Translations under genes and position numbers: made by a program | In this document: in pieces, positions 1 to 11,328 of the stretch | Numbering within the stretch: position 1 is the first letter of the stretch | Layout of the letters: every line of letters begins with the position of its first letter | Notes under the pieces: generated by a model | Told to the model about the DNA's origin: nothing | Databases searched by the model: none | Seen by the model: only the letters and a program-made list of their open reading frames with translations | NCBI GenBank assembly: GCA_025642075.2 | Contig: JAODUO010000959.1 | Location: 124,001 to 188,000 of the forward strand | Direction: 5' to 3' | DNA: 64,000 nucleotides | Origin: Ridgeia piscesae | Lineage: Eukaryota > Annelida > Polychaeta > Sabellida > Siboglinidae

Positions 1-241
1 CCACACCACACCACACCACACCACACCACACCACACCACACCACACCACACCACACACACGGACACCACACACACACCCACCCACACACCACCACACATA
101 TACACCACACAACACAAAAACAGATACACCACACACACATGCACGCACGCATGCACGCACACACACACACCACACATAAACATATACACCACACACGCAC
201 GCACACACCACACACAACACACAGATACACCACACCACACA

Positions 242-284
<43 letters not shown>

Positions 285-345
285 CACACAGGTACACCAC
301 ACACACATGTCCGCACGCACGCACACCATATATAAGGTTAAATCT
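1..345. repeat. CA-rich simple repeats
   Basis: The window opens with (CCACA)n, then interrupted (CA)n/(ACC)n, then GCAC repeats at about 141-160 and 241-285. The His/Thr-rich open frame across it is a by-product of the repeat and is not a gene. It lies within or beyond the intron following the last visible exon of the minus-strand gene. Confidence 0.95.
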
Positions 346-374
346 AGCATGACTAGACATAAAAAATGACTTAC

Positions 375-462
375 CATCATCGTATCTGGAAGAGGCAGGT
401 GCCTGTCGATGTCCTGTGTCACGACTGCTGGGGACACTGTCACACAGCTCATCTTCAAATGC
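375..462 (-). CDS. PARP14-like: PARP14-like exon 14 (post-macrodomain linker)
   Basis: This 88 bp exon has no long open frame of its own and was found by splice logic. Reading the minus strand, a TGTAG acceptor precedes it and a strong GTAAGT donor follows it. It begins in phase 0, as the end of exon 13 requires. The junction reads DTPSIQ then AFEDEL, a smooth end to the second macrodomain, followed by a Ser/Asp-rich linker ending SSRYDD. It ends in phase 1, so coding continues off the left edge. What follows is unknown; in vertebrate PARP14 it would be another macrodomain, then WWE and ADP-ribosyltransferase domains. The exon rests on one good donor and homology at the join only. Confidence 0.7.
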
Positions 463-715
463 CTACACGACAGTGTTAGAATACTAACAACAAAATCAGC
501 TAGGATCAAAATATTTAAAATGCCAATTTAATATCTTTGGATTTTAAATACTCTGCTCCTTCATGACTTATTTAATCAGCAATCTTATTAAAGCTGAGAA
601 ATCATCCTTCACCAATGCATTGCAAATTCAAGTTATAATGTATTATCTGTATTATTTCATCTAACAGACAAAATGTTGTATGGGTAACTTTCACCCGGAA
701 TTATATACGTAAATT

Positions 716-905
716 GTAGAGCGCAATGGCTCAGAGGTAGAATTTCGGAATCTAAACTAAGAGAACCCGGGTTCGAAACATGTGCTGCGGTGTTAAAACC
801 TTTTGGCAAGGTGTTTCACTGTACATTGCTCCAGTTCACTCAGCTGTATAAATGAGTACCTGTCTGTAGACAGTGGTGAATATGTGTACCAGCAGCATTA
901 ATGTT
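716..905 (+). mobile_element. tRNA-derived SINE, truncated copy 1
   Basis: The head looks like a tRNA: an A-box-like TGGCTCAGAGG and a B-box-like GGTTCGAAAC about 40 bases later, followed by a body shared with copies near 29.3, 32.7 and 56.7 kb (ending in the stretch CAGCTGTATAAATGAGTACC and beyond). Similarity to those copies fades after about 905, so the 3' part with its GCGCTATATAA tail is missing. It lies in the intron between exons 14 and 13. Confidence 0.85.
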
Positions 906-1118
906 CAGTTTCCTGGCCATCCAAAGGATTCAAAAAATGTAAGCAGTCGAAACATTTTCTCACAATTAGTAGGTATTACTTCCTTCAAAAACAAACTAAA
1001 CACAGCTGTCTAGAATAGGAAGTAACATCCTTTGCAAGTGTGGGACATCTACTGACCGGCATAACAGTTACACAATTCAGGGCTGGGAGAATGGGCCCTG
1101 TTGAACATGAATACTGAC

Positions 1119-1340
1119 CTGGATGCTGGGCGTGTCCTTGTGATACATCACAAATCGCACTTCTCTGAGTGATGTTCGAGGGAACTGGCAGCTGAACTCA
1201 AAGACTTCTTCACGCATGAGTGATGCAACTAAATGAGGGTCAAATCCCAACCTGCCAATGCCAATAGGCGGGACAGCGATAGACGTCACTTTGTGGTTGT
1301 GTGCCTCTTGCAAACAGTTGCTGATCAAATTCCTGAGAAT
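1119..1340 (-). CDS. PARP14-like: PARP14-like exon 13 (macrodomain 2, C-terminal half)
   Basis: This is a 222 bp exon, phase 0 at both ends. The acceptor is TTGCAG and the donor is CAG/GTCAGT. It encodes ILRNLISNCLQEAH, then TSIAVPPIGIGRLGF. That last part is the second ADP-ribose-contacting loop of macrodomains (GxGxxGF), and a beta strand ending VRFVMYHKDTPS follows. The pieces align in order with the C-terminal half of macrodomain 1 in exon 10. In family members this fold binds ADP-ribose or ADP-ribosylated protein. The intact glycine loop argues that this half still makes its usual contacts. Confidence 0.88.
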
Positions 1341-2312
1341 CTGCAACCGAGCAAAGCTGTGTGTGTCACAAACTGTGTCACATATATTTGGAAAGACAAT
1401 TTCAATAATGCCATCATTTGTTTCAGCTGCTTTTTATGGAGATTAGTAAGCCTCAATTTCTCATTCCATAACATGGCTACATTATGACAAGAGATCTGTG
1501 ACAGTGTCAAGTAAAATCATCTGTAGCTTCTAGACGGGCCACATCCTAGCTTGCATAGTGGTAGCACGGCATTCAAGGGTGCAGATGACAGTCTCCTGTC
1601 AAGCCGAAGCCAGCCCCATCTACTATATATACCCATGCATGTAGCTTATAGTCTCTCATTGTGGCTCATCTACCACAGACAGTAAGTCAACTGTGACAGT
1701 GTCTGGTGACGTTTAGTTTCCTGCTAACTGCGACTAGGCCGTCTTGTAACAGGGGTAATTTATACAGCTTGGCTTCGACAAAGAAGCTACGCTATTATCG
1801 GACATTGACGAGCATCGTTATTTACAAATAAAACTTTGGGTCATAGACAACAGTTTGCATACAGAAACTGGTGGTGCACCTGCGCGTGTACAGATTATTT
1901 ATATAACCTTCTCACTCCAACAATCAGTAGCGTGATCTGGGTGGTAACCAGTTCCCCAGATGATGTTACTATGCTGTTGTTTTTCGCAGCTGATACAAAC
2001 AGGCCACCACTTCATGGCCTTCTGTGGGTCGCAGTTCGCATTTATTGACATAAATTTGCCCATATATGGACAGACGACATGCCAAGCTTCCTCGTGGTGC
2101 CCGATTTGTAAGGGATCGTCCCAAATTTAGCGGCAATTACAATTAACGGCCTTTTCCGTATTGTTTCATTAAATTCAAGCAGAACGCATTGTATAGCTCC
2201 TAGAAAATGACGCCAAAATACACAAAACAGACTTTAAAAGACATTACCAATAGCTAAAACTTATAAAATGAATAAGGAAAATCTAAAAAAATTTAGATTC
2301 ACAATTTATTCT

Positions 2313-2320
2313 ACATATAC

Positions 2321-2378
<58 letters not shown>

Positions 2379-2379
2379 C
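2313..2379. repeat. (AT)n microsatellite
   Basis: About 65 bases of almost pure AT dinucleotide, with a few CA interruptions near the start, in the intron between exons 13 and 12. Confidence 0.97.
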
Positions 2380-2419
2380 AATCAATGAGTTTTTAATGAT
2401 AGTATTAATATCGCTATAC

Positions 2420-2647
2420 CTGTTCACTTCTAGGACCGTCCCATCGGCAGCATGCCCCGTGAATGACAATCTTACACTGAAGTTGTCCACCAGATGTCAC
2501 TACAACCTCTCCCGATCTGATGCCATTTGGTGCGTACTTTTGGCATTCATCTTGAAGCACTCTGCCTCCATTGTCCAGAAGTGATTTTGACACAAATCCT
2601 TTATCTAACCGAAGTTGAGCATTCGTAGAATTGACAATCGCATCTAC
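2420..2647 (-). CDS. PARP14-like: PARP14-like exon 12 (macrodomain 2, N-terminal half)
   Basis: This is a 228 bp exon, phase 0 at both ends. A textbook acceptor (TTTTTTGCAG) precedes VDAIVNSTNAQL, and the donor is CAG/GTATAG. It continues RLDKGFVSKSLL and later VVVTSGGQL and CKIVIHG. VDAIVNxxN is the standard first macrodomain helix. The following loop lacks the usual GGG and instead resembles the 'KGxxSKSLL' type seen in the second and third macrodomains of PARP14-family proteins. It joins exon 11 upstream and exon 13 downstream without phase conflict. Confidence 0.9.
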
Positions 2648-3336
2648 CTGCAAAAAACAGCATTGTTCATAATTTACTGCACACTGTTTAACCAAAAACC
2701 AAACACATACACAACTTATCACGACTTCAATGCACATACACTTTCTCATTCTAAATTAACTAAACTCTTGACCATTCAAATTTGATAGTGTATAAAGCCC
2801 TATAGGTCACAGCTTGCTTGTTCACCCCGAAATAATCTTTTGTAAGTAGGAAATATTGTGACTCCTAGAATGCCTGGCAGTATCATTTACTGATGAACTG
2901 TAACCTTGATGTGAATTGCCTTTTTCTTTGGTATGGCCAATGAAGTATGAACATATCAGGGCATTATTTAAAAATCTGCTGTTATTTGATGTGTACGCTT
3001 TTCTGTAATCCGATATTATTAACAAGCATGTATCCTAAGGTCCATTTTTGTAATGACTGGAAATCCGATTAACACAGTGTTCGACAACATGTTTGGATTA
3101 TTTTGGATGTCCACTTTGTGCGGTGGAAAATAAGCAGGACAGTTTAGTAGCGTTAGTACCTCGTAACATATGGCACAACATCTGTTTCTTTACATCTGAT
3201 GTGCAACGATCTGATAGATAATAATGGGGCCAGCGGGCTCCAGCTAAATTTAAACCTTGGTTATATGTAGTTATGTACACTGAGAGTGTGCAAAATGGTA
3301 TCAGTCACAACTGTACCATTGGCTCTCTTTCTGTAC

Positions 3337-3464
3337 CTTTTCTCTGGCAAGTTCAGATTTGCACAACAACAACTTGATGCCTTCTGGTGTTGATAGCCCT
3401 GTTGACGTAGGCACACTGTGTGTTTTCATGTGATGTGACGTACTTGGAGGAGGTTGGCTGGTAG
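3337..3464 (-). CDS. PARP14-like: PARP14-like exon 11 (linker and start of macrodomain 2)
   Basis: This 128 bp exon was recognised from homology at its 3' end: EGIKLLLCKSELAREK leads straight into VDAIVNSTN of exon 12. The donor is AAG/GTACAG and the acceptor TTTTATCAG. It starts with two bases of a split codon and ends in phase 0. Its first 60% is a Ser/Thr/Pro-rich linker between the two macrodomains. The position that is usually Gly-Asp (GDIT-like) in ADP-ribose-binding macrodomains reads KSEL here, so the adenine-contacting aspartate appears to be missing. Confidence 0.78.
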
Positions 3465-4000
3465 CTGATAAAACATTACAACAAACATGAAATATGGCAG
3501 AGACTGGTGTTTTGTTGTCAGCTGTAAAGAAAACACGGACTAGAGTGGATATTTGGCTGTTATTTTATGCTTTTAGCAAAAGAAACATTAAATGTGGTGG
3601 ATTTTTGGTGTTACTGACAGCTAATAAGATAATGAAACAAACATGAAATGGTGTGTAGTCTATGAATGTTGCTGGTAAGTTGTTATATAATTAACAAAAG
3701 AAACAAAACATTATGGTTATTGGCTGTTTGCTGATTATTTAACAAAAGAAACATGACATGTTATGAATGTTTCAGTGATTGGCTGACAGCTGATGATAAA
3801 ACATGTACAGTGGTAGAGACTGTAGTTGGTGACTTTTCTATAAAAAAAAAAACACATGTGGCAGACGATGGTTAAATGTTATAATTAATACAAACATTGG
3901 TTATTTGTTCATTGGAACCTGTTATGTCCAATGGAACAGATGCATTGGCAATTTGACAACAGAATCGATTTCCATTTTGTTTAATGAAGCCATTACTTGC

Positions 4001-4462
4001 CTGTCTCGTGGGAAGAGCCTTGTGCAGGCTGAGCTGAGACCATCACACGCGAACCGAACACAACGCCAAGGCTGTTGTTCAGTTCTCTCACGATATCGTC
4101 GGATTGCTCAACAAGTGACACTTTCTTCACACATGTATGTTGTGGATCTTCTAGGAAATCCTTCAGAGCCTTGATGATCGTCCTGGTGGCTTGGCTAACC
4201 GGGTAGCCAAAAATGCCGCAACACAATGCAGGAAATGCAACTGAAGACAGACCTAATTTCTCAGCAGCATTCAAGCTTCCATAGATGGCATCAAACAGGT
4301 GATTATCTTCGTTGTTTTGTCCACCCTTCCACCTTGGCCCCACTGCATGAATCACTTTCTTGCACGGAAGTTGCCCTGATCCAGACACGTACACTAAGCC
4401 TGCTGTCAGTTCCTCACGGCCCCGCATGAAGTCATCACAGTCCTTCTGAATATCTGGTCCTC
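4001..4462 (-). CDS. PARP14-like: PARP14-like exon 10 (macrodomain 1, C-terminal part)
   Basis: This is a 462 bp exon. The acceptor CTCTCACTGTAG precedes GGPDIQKDCDDFM, completing the GG started in exon 9. The rest of macrodomain 1 follows: CKKVIHAVGPRWKGG, SSVAFPALCCGIFGYP (the second ligand loop, with GIFGYP intact) and KKVSLVE. About 40 residues of linker close the exon. It ends in phase 1. The only donor that fits both phase and consensus is ACAG/GCAAGT, a GC-AG intron. In family members this domain binds ADP-ribose or ADP-ribosylated proteins. Confidence 0.87.
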
Positions 4463-4771
4463 CTACAGTGAGAGAAAGCACCTTTGTACAAAATATAACA
4501 ACTTTGACGAAGGACCGGGTAGTTATATCATGAATAAGCATAAGAGAATGTCTGCAAATAGGTAAATTAAAGGATGACATGTACAATTGGTCAAATTTAT
4601 CAAAATGCTTAAGGCTTGTCCGAGTCTGGCATATGGTGCCTGCTTCATTGTGAGTGAAGCAGGTACTTCCCTTTGTGTCACCTTCAAAAATCTGAGCTGG
4701 CCATAATTGGACCAATCACCAATAAAGGGGCAAATTGAATTCACAAAAGACAGATTGTGTCATTATCATAC

Positions 4772-7010
4772 GTGTTAAGTCGTTCACATTCGGCGGGATA
4801 CTCCTGCAATTACAACAAATCTCCCAATCTCCCGCATTTTCAACGAAACCTAGGTGAAAACAATTATGGGAGGCTCCCAGTATTTTACTTAATTTTACTA
4901 CATCCTCCTGTCTCCCGGCGCGGCAACAAATCTTCCAGTTTTCAGTGAACACAAAACAACAAAATTCTACCTAATTTACCCAACTGTGTGTGGATAATCT
5001 GCTTAATGTTTGGACATGTATTGCAGTGTTTTTCAGTGTCACATCACAATGGCAATGCCATGCAGTTAGCTACTTGCAATCGAGTCTGAAACTGAGCTAA
5101 TGCTTACAGGCACCAATGGCGTAGACAACAAGCTGAACAATGACCTGAACTGGAGTTATTTAATTCTTTACTAGGTAGACAGCCTTCTTATTCTACACCC
5201 TGCTGTAGGTAGACAATTTTAAGATGGCAGCCATCTGTGAATTACGCTGCATGTTGCTTGCATTAAAATTATAATATATGAAATTAATTGCACTGTTCAT
5301 GGAATGATTGTGTGAATAAAATGTGTTATTAAAATGTATGTGTTGCAATCAATTACATTTCAGATATTGAAGCAAACTTCAACAATTATGATGACAAAAT
5401 AAATAAGCAACTTCATCATGCTACATATTAAAATATCTTAGGACACACAACAGTGATCCTGTGGAACTATGTTATGCTATGTTAGTTTTATCCTAGAAAA
5501 ACATTTATCACATTTTGACGGTTAGTTTTCAAATTATAATTGCGTTTGTAAACAACGCCAATGTGACTGAAGAAAAAACATCATGCGATAATTTACAAAA
5601 TAGCTTTCGTTTACTGATCATATTGCCGACTGGAGTGTTCTTTTCGTATGTGAAATCAACACTCGAATAACGAAAGATAGCAAACTCCTTTCACAGATAG
5701 ATGCTCCCTTATCAGAAGCAATGTGACCATAGTGCATATTAATAAAATACCCTAAAATAAATAAACCAAAAGAAGTATGGACGGTGATCCGATCAACAAA
5801 ATGGCTGCATATAAGCGTCGACATTATTCACGTTGCAAACATCGATATCCGACTCGAAATGATGTCAGTAATATCCGCCGAATGCCGCACGACGTCGGAA
5901 GTCAACTAAACGAATGCACTTCAACAATTCCTTCCAAATAAACTAACTTAATTCGCAAACAAATTTTTTTTCTTCACAAGATGGCATTTCCATGACCCAC
6001 GTAGAGCTTAGATCAGCAGTTTGAGTTGGCTGGTTAATGTAAAAGGATCTGATCGCGGTAAACGAAAGTCCCACGAACTGTGAGTTTACTGGGTGGTTTT
6101 GGACGGTCTGCGTGTACGAGGGGTTGGGCGGTTTAGGAAGGTCTGCGCAGTAGAGTTAAATCACATCTTACTTCGATGACTGAACATTAAAAACAGTGTA
6201 ATAAATACCAAAGTACAATGCCTAACCCTTGCCTGTCATTGACATTGTTCAAAGCTTGATAAGAGCACCACGAGCAGCTTTGATACCCTATTATCGCCCA
6301 TTGGCTACATTCAAGTTTGGTAGACCATAGTGCAATCTGTTCACACTTATACAAATAATATCCATCCATGCATCTACACTACATGTGCTTGTTTGTAAAT
6401 GTATGTACTTTTGCTATTAATGTTTGAGTACACTAGAAACGTCAATGAAAAAACATTTCTTCTTATTCTTAACAGACGAAAGTATGCATATTAAATGTCT
6501 CCAGTCGTGTCTTTGTCACCACGGCTCAGTCCAGCTCATAAATAATAAATACTATTGTTTGTTGTGTAATAAAATATCATGTAGATGCTGCTGCTTTTCA
6601 TGCAAGGGATTCTTTGCAAAATAACATCAGATGTTGAAAAAATATGCTACTGTTATATCTAGAACACACGTAGATTACTAAACATTATATGATTTATTGA
6701 TCTATGATTGTGCTTTCTTTTTAACTTACAAGAGCCAAACGGCAACACATATTTTTATGAGATTAACAGGGAATTTTTAGATTATTTTTTGGGTATTATG
6801 ACTAGTGAACTGTTAGTGATAATAACACATTGATGTTAGTCTTAGTCAATGGAATGTATTTTTTACTGTATTATTCGCATTTATGGCTAAAAGCTAATTT
6901 ATGTATAAAAGTCCGATTTTCCGAGACCCTGTGATTTACGTATAAAACACTGTTCCCCCCCCCCGAGACCCTCCGATTTATATATAAATCTCCCAGTGAC
7001 ATTTCCTAAA
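4772..7010 (+). repeat. Interspersed repeat family R1, copy 1 (split by a TTAA element)
   Basis: Sequence at 4,772-5,163 and 6,160-7,010 matches, in order, the copy at 16,736-19,205. Shared parts are the CTCCCGCAATTACAA region at the left, the AAATCAC / GATGACTGAACATT stretch, and the right end with GACCCTCCGATTTA and TATAAATCTCCC. The 5,160-6,159 block is absent from the second copy and is a TTAA-flanked insertion. No coding capacity was seen. The class is unknown. Short open frames within it (for example near 6,424) are not conserved between the copies. Confidence 0.8.
5160..6159 (+). mobile_element. TTAA-flanked non-autonomous element, family A, copy 1
   Basis: The element is about 990 bp between two TTAA tetranucleotides. 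Its ends read TTAATTCTTTACTAGG on the left and CGCAGTAGAGTTAA on the right, a short imperfect inverted repeat. TTAA target duplication is the hallmark of piggyBac-like transposition. The paralogous repeat at 17,095 has the uninterrupted site (ATTTAAATCAC), which proves insertion. Near the right end are direct copies of GGGCGGTTT. There is no transposase frame. Related copies or ends are at 27.6-30.0 kb, 31.9-32.1 kb and 36.2 kb. Confidence 0.9.
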
Positions 7011-7477
7011 CAAATGCTGCATACTGGCAAGCATAATGCCTTAAGGAGATGCTCATTGACCATACATTCCTTGTAATGCATTTATTATATAGTCAGATAT
7101 ATATTCTAAAGTAATGGTAATCGTTTTAGGACGGATGTTATGGTACTGATCTTATTTTATAAACAGCACCCTCTTTATCAATGTCTAACCTTTCAGGTGA
7201 GTGAGGTGACATCCTTCAACAAATGTCTACAGGAGATCCCAAACAACACATGTAATGATTGTCACTCATTATATTATTACTACCGCAACATCAACCATCG
7301 ACACCACATGGTGAAACTGGCAACAAACCTAAAAATGAAATAATTGTAAAATGTAACTTCATGAAAGAAGTTAATGAGCAGATGGGCACTGTATTATATA
7401 AACTTATCTAAAATATGTATCCTATTGAATACTGAAAGTTCAATGTTTACAACATAATGCTCACAAGTTAACAAGAT

Positions 7478-8040
7478 TGCCACGTAGAGAATCAACTCTA
7501 GATGGCAGGTGGACTAGGAAGCTCTTTGGCTTATCGAGAGTCCAACCTGTCTAAGTGTACTCTGCCCTTCTTAGGTATGTCAATTTTATTTTTATTCATA
7601 TTAACACTACTAGCACCTACACAATCAGCTGATAATCTGTTCCATTCATTTACTGTCCTTTGCAAAAATATGAATTTTCTAACATCTAGTATACACTCCA
7701 TATATCCTCTAGTACTTCTCTCTTCCTTAACCAAGAAATAAATATTCCTGTCAACATTCTTTTAGACGCATTTCATAACTAATATTCCTGAGTTTTGGTA
7801 TCATTTTGGTTGCTCTCCTTTGTACTCTTTCTAGCATATCAACATCCTTCTTGCAATATGGCCTCCATGCTTATATACAATATTCTAAACGAAGCCTAAC
7901 TACATTTTGCCTAATTAATCCAAGAATTTTGTTTCCATTCACGGCTGCAAGTCCCCAATGCTCTGATACCTTCATATCAGCACCGAGAGTTTACCCTAAG
8001 CCCTTTTCATTTTAGTACAGTACCACCCATTGTATATTTT
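7478..8040 (-). mobile_element. CR1/L2-like LINE, 3' fragment (copy 1)
   Basis: The minus strand encodes broken pieces of a reverse-transcriptase C-terminus (LERVQRRATKMIPKL-like, then RTVNEWNRLSADCVGASSVN). After the coding end comes the same 3' end as the copies at 13.8 and 43.9 kb: ACCTGCCATCTAGAGTTGA and GGCAATCTTGTTAA. About 200 bp corresponding to the middle of the 44 kb copy is deleted around 7,740-7,790. It is dead and 5' truncated, in the intron between exons 10 and 9. Confidence 0.87.
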
Positions 8041-8378
8041 TATGATATTGACTTGACAACATGTCAAAATTGAGGGTCCTAGTCCAACAAAAGGGCTAAA
8101 TTAAGCAAAACAATAAAATACATTCATAATTTTTCCTGTTAGAATTTATAATTAGATATCTAAGATATAGACATCACTTTCCATTGAATGCAAGTATTTG
8201 GCGCATCATCTGTCCCTTTTACTGCTGACTGACACAATTACTGTTACAAGCAGATTAAGCTCCATTACTGAAACAGAGGCCTTATTGTTAAATGTAATTT
8301 ACATTTAATTTCAAATTTTTTTAGATCTGCAGGTTGCCATAAAATAATGTACATATTATCCACAATGTAACACAATAC

Positions 8379-10136
8379 CTGCTTGTGAGATTGCATGTGC
8401 AAGTCCTCCGATGTGCTTCAATTTTCCATTCGCTGCATTGACGATGGCATCAACAGGGAACCTGGTCAAATCGCCTTGAACCACTTCTATTGTGGTGCCA
8501 CTCATTAGATCAACCTTTGACCCAACAGCAAAGCCCCCTCCTTTCATACTGCCTTCTTCAGTGACCCTAGAGCTGTATCCTTCTGCACCTCGAGACATCT
8601 TCTCCTTGTCCACAATCACAACCTGGTGTTGAGTTTCAAGCTGATCCAGGGAATGTTTTCCAGCTAGACTGTCAAGGAATTTTGGCATTCCTGGTTTGTC
8701 CATCACAAGCTGATCGCGTTCAATGTTGCTTGTCAACTTCTCTAGTATTTGCATGGCTTGCGGAAGATTGCGATCGTGTCCTGTCACAACAATGCCACAA
8801 CGTCCATCCATCTCCACTTTAGCAGTGACATGTTTGATGTCTCCAATCACTTTACTGACTTCTTCCTGCCTGTGTTTTTTCAGGTAGTTTGCGATGCCAC
8901 ACTCCAACGCTACAAACTTCTCGGACACAGCAGCGTTTTCTTCTAGGAATCGTTTCACATCCTTAACTGCTTGCTCAAATGGTTCTGCAGCTCCAGACAC
9001 GAAGATGCCTTCACTACACTCCTTGATCACAAGTAACCCGCTGTGTTCCGACTCGAGTCTGTTTACCAGTTCCATCCACTTCTTGATGTCAGACAAGTTG
9101 GTTACATCTCCGGGGACAACTGCTTCACCTATTTCTAGCTTGATTGTTTCAATGGCCACGCCAAGATCTTTGCCATTCTGGGCATACACCGTGAGGCTGT
9201 CATTCTCCACTTTATTGTCAAACACAGCACAGATGTGCTTCTTTCTGAACTGATCCACAAGTTTCTTCTTCATAACTGAGCCATTGATTATGCTGATCAG
9301 TGACCTAGACATATTTACAGGCATCTCTGTGATGTTATTTAAGATGTCGAGCATTGCAGTCTTGGCAGACATAACATCTTCTGGCAGTCCTCTAAATTGA
9401 ACCTTAAGTGACTTTGCATCAATGACAACCCTCATATCTTGGAACTTTCCTTCCTGCTCTGATTTGAAGGCTTTCGCACTCAGCATCCTAATGTGATGCA
9501 ATTCCAAGCCATCCTTCACCTCTGTGACAAACTTAGACACTCTGGTGATTTCTTCTTGGATGCGAGAGTGATCACGTTTGAGACAGTCAGATATCTTGTG
9601 AACTTCTCTCTGGTGGCCAGTGACACGCACCACGTATGCTTTTGCATCTACTTCAGCAATGACCTTGTCATGATCTTGGTTTTCTAAGCAGGCAGCGCCT
9701 CCCACGAACTTCTCCCAGGCTTGCTGCAGAATGCTGACATCCTCAGATGCAAACTCTTTCTTCAACACATCCAGGAAGGCCACAGGTGCATCTTTGCTCC
9801 AAGTCTTCGCCAGGTGTTGTGCATTCTTCATGCTGTGGGTGACTGTGCATGTCAACTCAATCGTCCTTGAGGTGTCACTGTACGTGTCCCATTCCACAGT
9901 AGCATATACTTCAGCCATCTTGTCGTCCATTAGTCGTCGACTGCTGGAAGACGCTGAGATGAAACTAACCAGACGTGCATCCAACCCAGTGACTGTTGCA
10001 CTCTTTGGGATCCATCCACCAGGTCTACTTGGGTCTTGTTGTGGGGAAATGACACCCACACTGTCATAGAATGCAGCCACATACAAGGTCTGATTGTCAA
10101 AACTGTGGTTCTCTCTGGCAAGGATCCTTCCAACAG
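8379..10136 (-). CDS. PARP14-like: PARP14-like exon 9 (RRM7 end, KH-like array, start of macrodomain 1)
   Basis: This is the largest exon: 1,758 bp, 585 complete codons, uninterrupted. The acceptor is CGTTTGCAG and the donor GCAG/GTATTG. Residues 1-25 finish the seventh RRM (VGRILARENHSF, then LYVAAFYD). Residues 45-150 form an alpha/beta region without clear identity. From about 155 to 470 there is a repeating pattern of strand, helix, then a strand ending in V-x-G, as in VVRVTG, KVQFRG, TVYAQNG, IFVSGAAEPFEQAV and IVVTGHDRNLPQAM. These look like about five degenerate KH domains, as in PARP14. Residues 545-585 begin macrodomain 1: IEVVQGDLTRFP, then VDAIVNAANGKL and HIGGLAHAISQAG, so the Asp and Asn that contact ADP-ribose are present. 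Confidence 0.93.
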
Positions 10137-10729
10137 CTGCAAACGATAACACACAGACTGTGAGACAAGATACCAGTTGACAGAAACAAATACACCTACA
10201 AGTAATTTACCAAACAAAGACAAGTGTCCACAATGGAATGACACATGATCTATCAGTTTGAACTTCTATTATAGGACTTAACATCAGTGGTGATGAACAG
10301 AGTTTATCATTTTGTTAATGAGTTTTCTGCATGTTGCAAAGACCACTCCTGTACCACATATTAACACACATATTAAACACATGATAGATTCATAAGAGCA
10401 TTATTTAACATGGAAAGGAAAGGCAGGAATTATGCATTTTGTGTCTATGATGTACAAACTACCTGGGTAGAGACGATGGCCCTATGATAATATCAAATAT
10501 ACAGGCAAGTTTTGATAAGAACAATGAAATAGATAAAATAAAAATGTCTTGCTATGTCTCGATTGCACAGTGGATGTTAAAGGTGGAATTCATGATTATA
10601 CAGGTAGTGAGTAAAAATTGTCCATAAGATAGTTAGTGGTGGTACAAATGTTAAATTACTATAACACAGAATGATTAATTAATGACACTACAACATGAAG
10701 ACATATTCTCTGTCATGATTAAGACTCAC

Positions 10730-10963
10730 TGGAATTATCCGCTACGTCCACAATTGCGTAATCCTCGTTGGCATAGATTTTCAGATCAATCACTCTGTCA
10801 CCTCCAGATTTCTTCTTGTTCTCAAAGTACAACCTAAGCACTTCCTCATCCAAACTGCTGATGTTGTGAACCTGAATTCTCTGTGTCTGGGCCACCCTCT
10901 GCACACTAATCATTGATCCTCGCAGTGGCTTCGTCACACACAACTCTCGTAGTGAGTAGAACT
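10730..10963 (-). CDS. PARP14-like: PARP14-like exon 8 (end of RRM6, start of RRM7)
   Basis: This is a 234 bp exon, phase 1 at both ends. The acceptor is TATGTTGTAG and the donor TTCCA/GTGAGT. It starts with the last helix and strand of an RRM (FYSLREL, SMISVQRV) and continues with a new RRM: RIQVHNISS, EEVLRLYFENKKKSGG and YAIVDVADNS. The motif 'LxxFFExxxxSGG' is the signature of the PARP14/PARP10-type RRM, where the last beta strand falls in the next exon. It joins exons 7 and 9 in frame. Confidence 0.9.
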
Positions 10964-11328
10964 CTACAACATAGGTTCACTCCTGTCAACATTGAAAAAG
11001 ACAACATTTAACACAACTGCCATCTACAGCATAAACACCAAATGACAAGTGGACAATGAAGCACCTGTCGATATTCCAATAATTTTTACCTGTCTTCTTG
11101 ATGTAATTAACTTATTTCTCAGTGCTAGATGGATCTCAGAGCAAAGTTGCAAGTTTCGCATGAAAGATCCGAGAAGTTAGTTTAGAATACAATTTTGCAT
11201 TAATATATGTGAGCTTACACAAATAACTCCACGTTTCCTTTCACTATTTCTTCATCATAAAACACTCCATTAGACGATCAGATATGTTGAAGTTTCAATA
11301 GTTGATGTTTCCTTTTCACAACTTCAAC

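Noticed and set aside
139..369. His/Thr-rich open frame
   Set aside because: It is produced by CA and GCAC simple repeats, with no non-repetitive coding sequence.
716..790. tRNA gene
   Set aside because: The A and B boxes belong to a SINE head found in several copies. The acceptor stem does not close, and the SINE body follows directly.
1341..1436. Exon 13 starting further upstream
   Set aside because: Other acceptors there give the wrong phase for exon 12. The TTGCAG at 1,341 fits phase and the alignment with macrodomain 1.
6424..6624. Cys-rich small protein
   Set aside because: It lies within repeat R1, and the frame is not conserved in the second copy at 17.4 kb.
7531..7734. Host protein-coding gene
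   Set aside because: It is part of a decayed LINE C-terminus shared with 13.8 and 44 kb.
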